DNA from: Apostichopus japonicus | Taxonomy: Eukaryota > Echinodermata > Holothuroidea > Aspidochirotida > Stichopodidae | Direction of reading: 5' to 3' | DNA length: 64,000 bases | Assembly (NCBI RefSeq): GCF_037975245.1 | Contig: NC_092565.1 | Coordinates: 2,178,499-2,242,498, forward strand | Part shown: positions 58,894 to 64,000 of the stretch, one piece after another | How the letters are laid out: each line of letters begins with the position of its first letter | Position numbering within the stretch: position 1 is the stretch's first letter | Notes under the pieces: model-generated | Told to the model about the DNA's origin: nothing | Seen by the model: only the letters and a program-made list of their open reading frames with translations | The model's database searches: none | Position numbers and translations under genes: made by a program

Positions 58894-61122
58894 GTGAGAA
58901 CATTGAGACCGACAGGTAAACTAGAAGAATTATCTCACGAACTGGACAGATACCGCTGGAACATTCTTGGACTATGCGAGGTCCGCTGGAAGGAAACTGG
59001 AGTAATATCCACCCTTGAAGGTCACAAGCTGTACTTCAGCGGCAGAGACGACAAACATGAACAGGGTGTCGGGTTCCTAGTCCATAAAGATATCACAAAC
59101 ACGGTCATGGGATGTCGGCCAATTTCTAGCCGGCTCATCACTATACGTCTGAGGGCAGCGCCATTCAACATCACCATCATACAAGGCTATGCCCCAACTT
59201 CCAGCTATACGGACGAGGAGATCGAGGATTTCTACGATCACTTGCAGGAAGTAGTGGACCATACACCAAGGAAAGACATTCTTATCGTGCAGGGTGATTG
59301 GAATGCCAAAGTGGGGGAGGATGCATGCAAAGACTGGAGGGGGATATGTGGTCGCTACTCCAACAAAGTCACACACGAAAGGGGCTACCGACTGCTGGAA
59401 TTTGCCAGCTATAATAACCTGAAACTGGTAAACACATTTGGTCCACATAAAGCATCGAGGAGATGGACCTGGCACAGCCCAAATGGAATCACGCACAACC
59501 AAATAGACTACATCATGATTAGACAGCGTTTCCAGTCCAGTGCAAACATCACAAGGACTCGTAGCTTCCCAGGAGCCGATATCGGGAGTGACCACGATCT
59601 AGTTTTGATGACCCTCCGGCTCAAACTGAAGAAGATCAAGAAACAGGGACCCACTAGGATGAAGTTCGACCTCGAGAAGCTTAGGGACCCAAATGTCATC
59701 GAAGCGTTCCAAGCCATGATCGAGGGAAAATTTGCAGCGCTCAATCTGCTTGACTCTGAAGAAACAGACGTGAATGTAATGACCGACACTTTCAACTCAG
59801 CAATTATGGAAACAGCCAGCGACATTCTTGGCAACCAACGTCGAGTGAAAAAGCCATGGGTTTCAGACGATATCCTCAATCTGTGCGACAAACGTAGGGA
59901 GCTAAAGAAGAAGAGAAATGAGACTGAGGGAGCCAATCAGTATAAATTGGTCAACCAGGAAATAAAGAGGGGTATGAGAAAAGCAAAGGAGTCATGGATC
60001 GAACAACAATGTCAAGACTTAGAGGAGAACTTGTCGAGCAATAATAGCAAGAAAGCCTACCAACTGGTAAAAGACCTGACCAGCACAAAGCAGGGTAGAG
60101 CCACCACCACACAGGACAAGGAAGGGAACTGTCTTACAGAAGAACAGGACATTCTTAAAAGATGGACCGAGTACTGTTCGGAGCTGTACAACCACATATC
60201 TGATGTAGACCAGGAGATACTCGATGTCCCACCTGCCACTAACACTGACAATCACCCTATCCTTAGGGAGGAAGTAGAAGCAGCTGTTAGATCACTGAAA
60301 AAGGGCAAGTCAGCAGGAGTGGATAACATCCCAGCAGAGCTGATTCAAGCAGGGGGAGAAGCTGTCATCAACACACTACACACAATCTGCAAAAAGATCT
60401 GGCAGACAGGAAACTGGCCCACACCATGGACACAGTCTTTGGTCATCACCCTTCCAAAGAAAGGCAATTTGCAACAGTGCCAGAACTATCGCACAATCAG
60501 CCTCATCTGTCACCCGAGTAAAGTAATGCTAAAGATCTTGCTGAACCGACTGAAACCACAAGCAGAAGCAATCATTGCGGAGGAGCAGGCTGGATTTAAA
60601 GCTGGTCGCAGCACGACAGAGCAGATCTTCAACCTCAGAATACTGTGCGAACGCTACCTACAACACCAGCAAGACCTCTACCATGTCTTTATAGATTTCA
60701 AAAAGGCTTTCGATAGAGTCTGGCATGCGGCTCTATGGGCAACTATGAGACACTACAACTTCAATGTCAACCTCACCAGAGTGATCCAACAGCTTTATGA
60801 TAAAGCCACCAGTGCAGTCATTTTCAATGGTGCAGTAGGGGAGTGGTTCAGGACAACAGTCGGAGTCCGGCAAGGTTGCTTGCTCTCGCCTATTCTCTTC
60901 AACGTTTTCCTCGAGAAAATCATGTCGGATGCCCTAGATATGCATGAAGGGACAGTGAGCATCAGTGGCAGAACATGTAACAACTTACGTTTTGCCGATG
61001 ACATTGATGCCCTTGCAGGAAAAGAAGAAGAGCTCTCCAGTCTTGTGGAACGCCTCGACAAGACCTCGGCAGCCTACGGGATGGAGATCAATGCACAAAA
61101 AAACCAAGCTGATGACCAATAG
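58894..61122 (+). pseudogene. Endonuclease-reverse transcriptase, N-terminal 742 codons
   Basis: Numbering here starts at a GTG (58894), but the frame is open from 58843 and the endonuclease domain clearly begins earlier (NNTIIGTWNVRTL), so a true start was lost or lies upstream. Endonuclease motifs: GLCEVRW (Glu29), IQGYAPTS (98-103 region), GDWNAKVG (Asp135, Asn137) and GSDHDLV (Asp233, His234). RT motifs: KKGKSAGVDNIPAELIQAGG, FIDFKKAFDRVWH (catalytic Asp601), GVRQGCLLSPILFNVFLEKI and FADDIDAL (catalytic pair at 702-703). All catalytic residues I can judge are intact. The frame runs into a premature TAG at 61120 because of one extra A in an A7 run (61097-61103). Target-primed reverse transcription in the nucleus is the expected activity. 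Confidence 0.9.
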
Positions 61123-61789
61123 CAGCGATGGTATTAACGTAGACATCAGGGCCAATGGCGAAAAGCTGGAAACGGTTCAGAGCTTCAAGTACCTGGGAGC
61201 AATAGTAACAGATGAAGGTTCAGGGCCAGAAATACTCTCCAGGATTGCACAGACAACATCAGCAGTAACGAAACTGAAGCTAATTTGGAAGGACAGGAAC
61301 ATCACCCTCCGGTCGAAGATCCGACTGATAGGCTCCCTTGTCACCTCTATATTCCTATACGCCTGTGAGTCATGGACCCTGACAGCAGACATCGAAAGGA
61401 GGATACAAGCTGTAGAAATGAGATGTTTCCGCAGACTCCTCAACATATCCTACAGGGACCACATCTCAAATCAAGAAGTGAGGAATAGAATTGCCCAGGC
61501 TATCGGGCCCTACGATGACCTCCTCACCATTGTGAAGAAACGCAAATTGAGATGGTATGGCCATGTCACAAGATCTACAGGACTGGCTAAGACGATACTG
61601 CAGGGCACGGTACCAGGAGGAAGAAGGAGAGGCAGACAGAGGAAAAGATGGGAGGACAACATCCCAGAGTGGACGGGCCTCAAACTGCCAGATGCCCTTC
61701 GAGAGGCCGAGAACAGGAACAAATGGAAAGAAATAGTTGGGAGGGCATCTGTGGCCCCCCTACGGTCTACCAGACTCCGGGATAGGTGA
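61103..61789 (+). pseudogene. Endonuclease-reverse transcriptase, C-terminal part after the frameshift
   Basis: Continues the same protein one frame over: KTKLMTNSSDGINVD, NGEKLETVQSFKYLGAIVTD, YACESWTLTADIERRIQAVE, RKLRWYGHVTRSTGL, GRRRGRQRKRWEDNIPEWTG. This is the usual post-RT region of the family, ending with the basic GRRRGRQRKRW segment and a TGA at 61787-61789. Together with the first part the protein would be about 970 residues, the normal size for such elements. Apart from the A7 run it is undamaged, so the copy is young or the extra A is a sequencing error. Confidence 0.88.
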
Positions 61790-61869
61790 GGTGAACACTC
61801 TAATGTGTTACATAAGGTGCAAGCTACATCCATTCAAATATAGTACGCATTACTTGTGTTAATTAGATT

Positions 61870-62680
61870 TGAAATTTCATTACTTCTAATTCTAACATAT
61901 TTCAATTATTATAAAATTCATAAGGGGAAGGATATGGTATTCTTTGGAATTGAACAAAGCAAAATTTTGACTGGAATGAACTACTACCAACTATAGACCT
62001 TAGTTTAAAACTGCATTGCTTGATTGTGACCTTAGTTTAGATGGTGTGGACAATTTACATTTTACTTTGAAGAGCTGACTGAATCATTGGACGCGTATAT
62101 GCCTAAAGCATTGGTCTGTACCTTTGGTACAAAGTAGCATTTTCAGGGGTCATTATCGGAGTCATAATAGTTTAATTGCTCACTCATTACAAAGCAAAAT
62201 AGCTTTTAATGATATTTTGCTCTCTTTGTCCATGACTTGGTAGTAGTCCTTTTAAGCAATGAGTTATTTTTAAGAGAAGGCTCTAACTTAGTGGGGAGTG
62301 TCAAAGGGAAAGCCCTTTTGTCTGCAACTCATTTGTATGTCATTACTTATTAACAGCTAATGCTAGAATGTGAAAGATGGAAGCATCCCTTCTTCTAGGA
62401 TGGTAGTACTTTACATGGATACAATTCCCCAGTTCACTACAATCTATTAATAATTTATTTCCAATAAGTCTTTGAAACATTAGTGAAAAAAGGGTTTGTT
62501 GTTTTAAATTATGGCTTTTAATTCTTCTCCCAGCCCCTTTCCAACTGGCTCTTTAACAATTTATATTAAAGTTAGCACCACATGTGCCTGTACGCAATAA
62601 CATACTTTTAAATGTAAAAGTTCCCAAACTTTATACCTATGGAGACGTTCATTGGTACTATACTATCCATGTTTAATATC
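61870..62680. other. No gene recognised (61.87-62.68 kb)
   Basis: AT-rich flank between the retrotransposon and the tandem repeat. I could not find a poly-A or microsatellite tail that would mark the retrotransposon's 3' end. Confidence 0.4.
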
Positions 62681-62689
62681 AATCAAATA

Positions 62690-63505
62690 TTCACAAACAA
62701 GGACTCCAAAGTTAAATCAGTACTCCAAAATAAGATTAGTACTCCCACACTATACTGTATACAAATAATTATATAAGATGTGCACCTATTTGAGCTCAGA
62801 CATAGAAATTAACTTGAGTTGCAACTTCAAATATTCACGAACAAGGACTCTAAAGTTAAATAGTACTCCAAAATAAAAATTAGTACCCCCACATTGTACT
62901 GTATACCAAAATTTATGTAAGATTTGCTAGTTCCTTGTCTGAAATATGAGGTAAAACTTGGAAAATTTTAATTCAAGGATTTGTTTTCTATGAAAAACGC
63001 ATATTTGAGCTCAGAAATAGAAAATAACTTGAGTTGCAACTTCAAATAGTCACGAACAAGGATTACAAAGTTGAAACAGTATACTCCACAATAAAAATCA
63101 ATACCACCACACTGTACTGTATCTCAACAATGATGTGAGTTTTGCGAGTGTTTCTTGTCTGAAATATGTGGTAAAAGTTGGAAAATTTTAATTCAAGGAT
63201 TTGTTTTCTATATAAAGCACATATTTGAGCTCAGACATAGAACTTAACTTGAGTTGCAACTTCAAAAAGTCACGAACAAGGATTCCAAATTTGAAACAGT
63301 ACTACAAAATAAAAATCAGTACCCACACACTGTACTGTATCTCAAGAATACTGTAAGGTTTGCTAGTTTCTTGTCTGAAATATGTATCTTAATTGTCAAA
63401 GATTTGTTTCCAATAAAAGACACATATTTGAGTTCAGACATAGATATTAACTTGAGTTGCAACTTCAAATAGTCACAAAGAAGGACTCAAAAGTTAAAAC
63501 AGTAG
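62690..63505. repeat. Tandem repeat, about four ~215-bp units
   Basis: The anchor AACTTGAGTTGCAACTTCAA occurs at 62811, 63026, 63246 and 63449 (spacing 215, 220, 203). Each unit also has CACGAACAAGGA, a GTACTCC-AAAATAA stretch, CACTGTACTGTAT and ATATTTGAGCTCAGACATAG. Divergence between units is about 10-15% by eye, so it is older than the 211-bp satellite, to which it is unrelated in sequence. Confidence 0.88.
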
Positions 63506-63514
63506 CCTACTCTG

Positions 63515-63850
63515 ATCATTGTTTGAACCAACTCCTTCATTGGGTACTATGTAGTCCCCATATAATATTGCAGATCCATTCATTTGAATATTTTTTTCAG
63601 GCCCGTGAGAATCATTGATTATTGCCTATCCTCAGTTCCCTACCCACATCCTGACCCCCTCCCTACAGTAATAAAACGCTAGATTCACTGCAATTGTATA
63701 AAAGTCCTTTTAAAGTATATCTGCAGAGATGTACGGTGAGTATAATGTAGGTATAATCATTGTTTGAACCAACACTTTAATTTGGGTACTATGTATTCCC
63801 CAAATAATGTTCTAGATCCATTCACTTGAATATTTTTTTTTCACATTCCC
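63515..63850. repeat. Two-copy direct repeat, period ~237 bp
   Basis: ATCATTGTTTGAACCAAC, then GGGTACTATGTA, then AGATCCATTCA and TTGAATATTTTTTT appear near 63516-63598 and again at 63756-63840. It abuts the 215-bp tandem repeat and may be its variant edge. The last ~150 bases of the window show nothing further. Confidence 0.75.
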
Positions 63851-64000
63851 ATAGTGTTATTATGTTATTTAACCTAATAACCTATTAAGAAATATTCCAA
63901 AATGTAATTTCAGATACACAAGGATGCCCATTAATACTGAATATCAAATAGTAATTATTGCGGATGTACACACTGTAATATACATGATTATGAAAAATCT

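Larger units (their letters stand above)
58830..61860 (+). mobile_element. Non-LTR retrotransposon, near full-length coding region
   Basis: The element carries an apurinic-type endonuclease plus a reverse transcriptase on the plus strand. It starts with a 25-bp perfect inverted repeat (58830-58854 and 58862-58886, 7-nt spacer) that overlaps the first codons of the ORF. The coding region runs to a TGA at 61789, with one frameshift. It resembles the endonuclease-RT proteins often annotated as craniofacial-development-protein-2-like in animal genomes. I would place it near RTE-type elements but cannot assign a clade. The 3' end, tail and target duplication are not evident, so the right limit is approximate. 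Confidence 0.85.

Noticed and set aside
59077-59936. Antisense ORFs of 172 and 142 codons over the retrotransposon
   Set aside because: They are shadows of the conserved endonuclease-RT frame on the plus strand.

Overview
The window is nuclear DNA from an animal, most likely a marine deuterostome. An echinoderm such as a sea cucumber is my best guess, from general composition and repeat style only; I cannot prove the species. The DNA is AT-rich, gene-poor and dominated by transposon remnants, tandem repeats and simple repeats. Genes are split by introns, there is no operon structure, and nothing looks bacterial.

The one host gene I can support is on the minus strand. Four exons (12318 down to 5871) encode the first ~179 residues of condensin complex subunit 2 (NCAPH/barren), the kleisin that closes the SMC2-SMC4 ring during chromosome condensation. 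Phases agree at every junction, and one intron uses a GC donor. The remaining exons must lie left of the window. A possible 5' untranslated exon is near 15.3-15.4 kb.

Layout. 0-9 kb: a PIF/Harbinger-type element (987-2164, TTA target duplication), a zinc-knuckle-like fragment (2742-2969), a hAT-like element with CAGGGATGTAAG ends (4351-5073) and several duplicated dispersed repeats inside or beyond the last NCAPH intron. 9.1-10.9 kb: an element with inverted ends carrying seven copies of GTGACTCGCGTGACA. 11.3-11.6 kb: a short tandem repeat. 15.66-21.04 kb: a satellite array of about 25 copies of a 211-bp unit with internal block duplications. 24.4-24.8 kb: a tRNA-derived SINE. 27.2-28.4 kb: a hAT-like element with a nested palindromic MITE that holds telomere-like TTAGGG runs. 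30.4 kb: twin hairpins with a compensatory change. 30.9-31.3 kb: a broken hAT transposase. 32.13-32.26 kb: a 130-nt (TA)n run. 34.5-35.5 kb: a 27-bp minisatellite of 35 copies with a 13-unit higher-order period. 38.7 kb: a cluster of palindromes.

39.97-45.31 kb looks like one large CACTG-ended element whose ends are packed with TTAGTCGG/CCGACTAA motifs. A 547-bp hAT MITE with a perfect 8-bp target duplication and a 1.55-kb foldback element sit inside it, and it carries a possible three-exon transcript with a poly(A) signal. 45.5-58.8 kb holds direct repeats, tRNA-like and SINE-like repeats, a hairpin MITE, small hAT MITEs, an antisense non-LTR retrotransposon 3' fragment (51.4-52.05 kb) and long featureless stretches. 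58.83-61.79 kb is a near full-length non-LTR retrotransposon (endonuclease plus reverse transcriptase) broken by one frameshift in an A7 run and starting with a 25-bp perfect fold-back. 62.7-63.5 kb is a ~215-bp tandem repeat.

Apart from NCAPH, the coding content is selfish-element protein. I found no host pathway cluster and no clearly novel protein system; the unusual content is repeat architecture.
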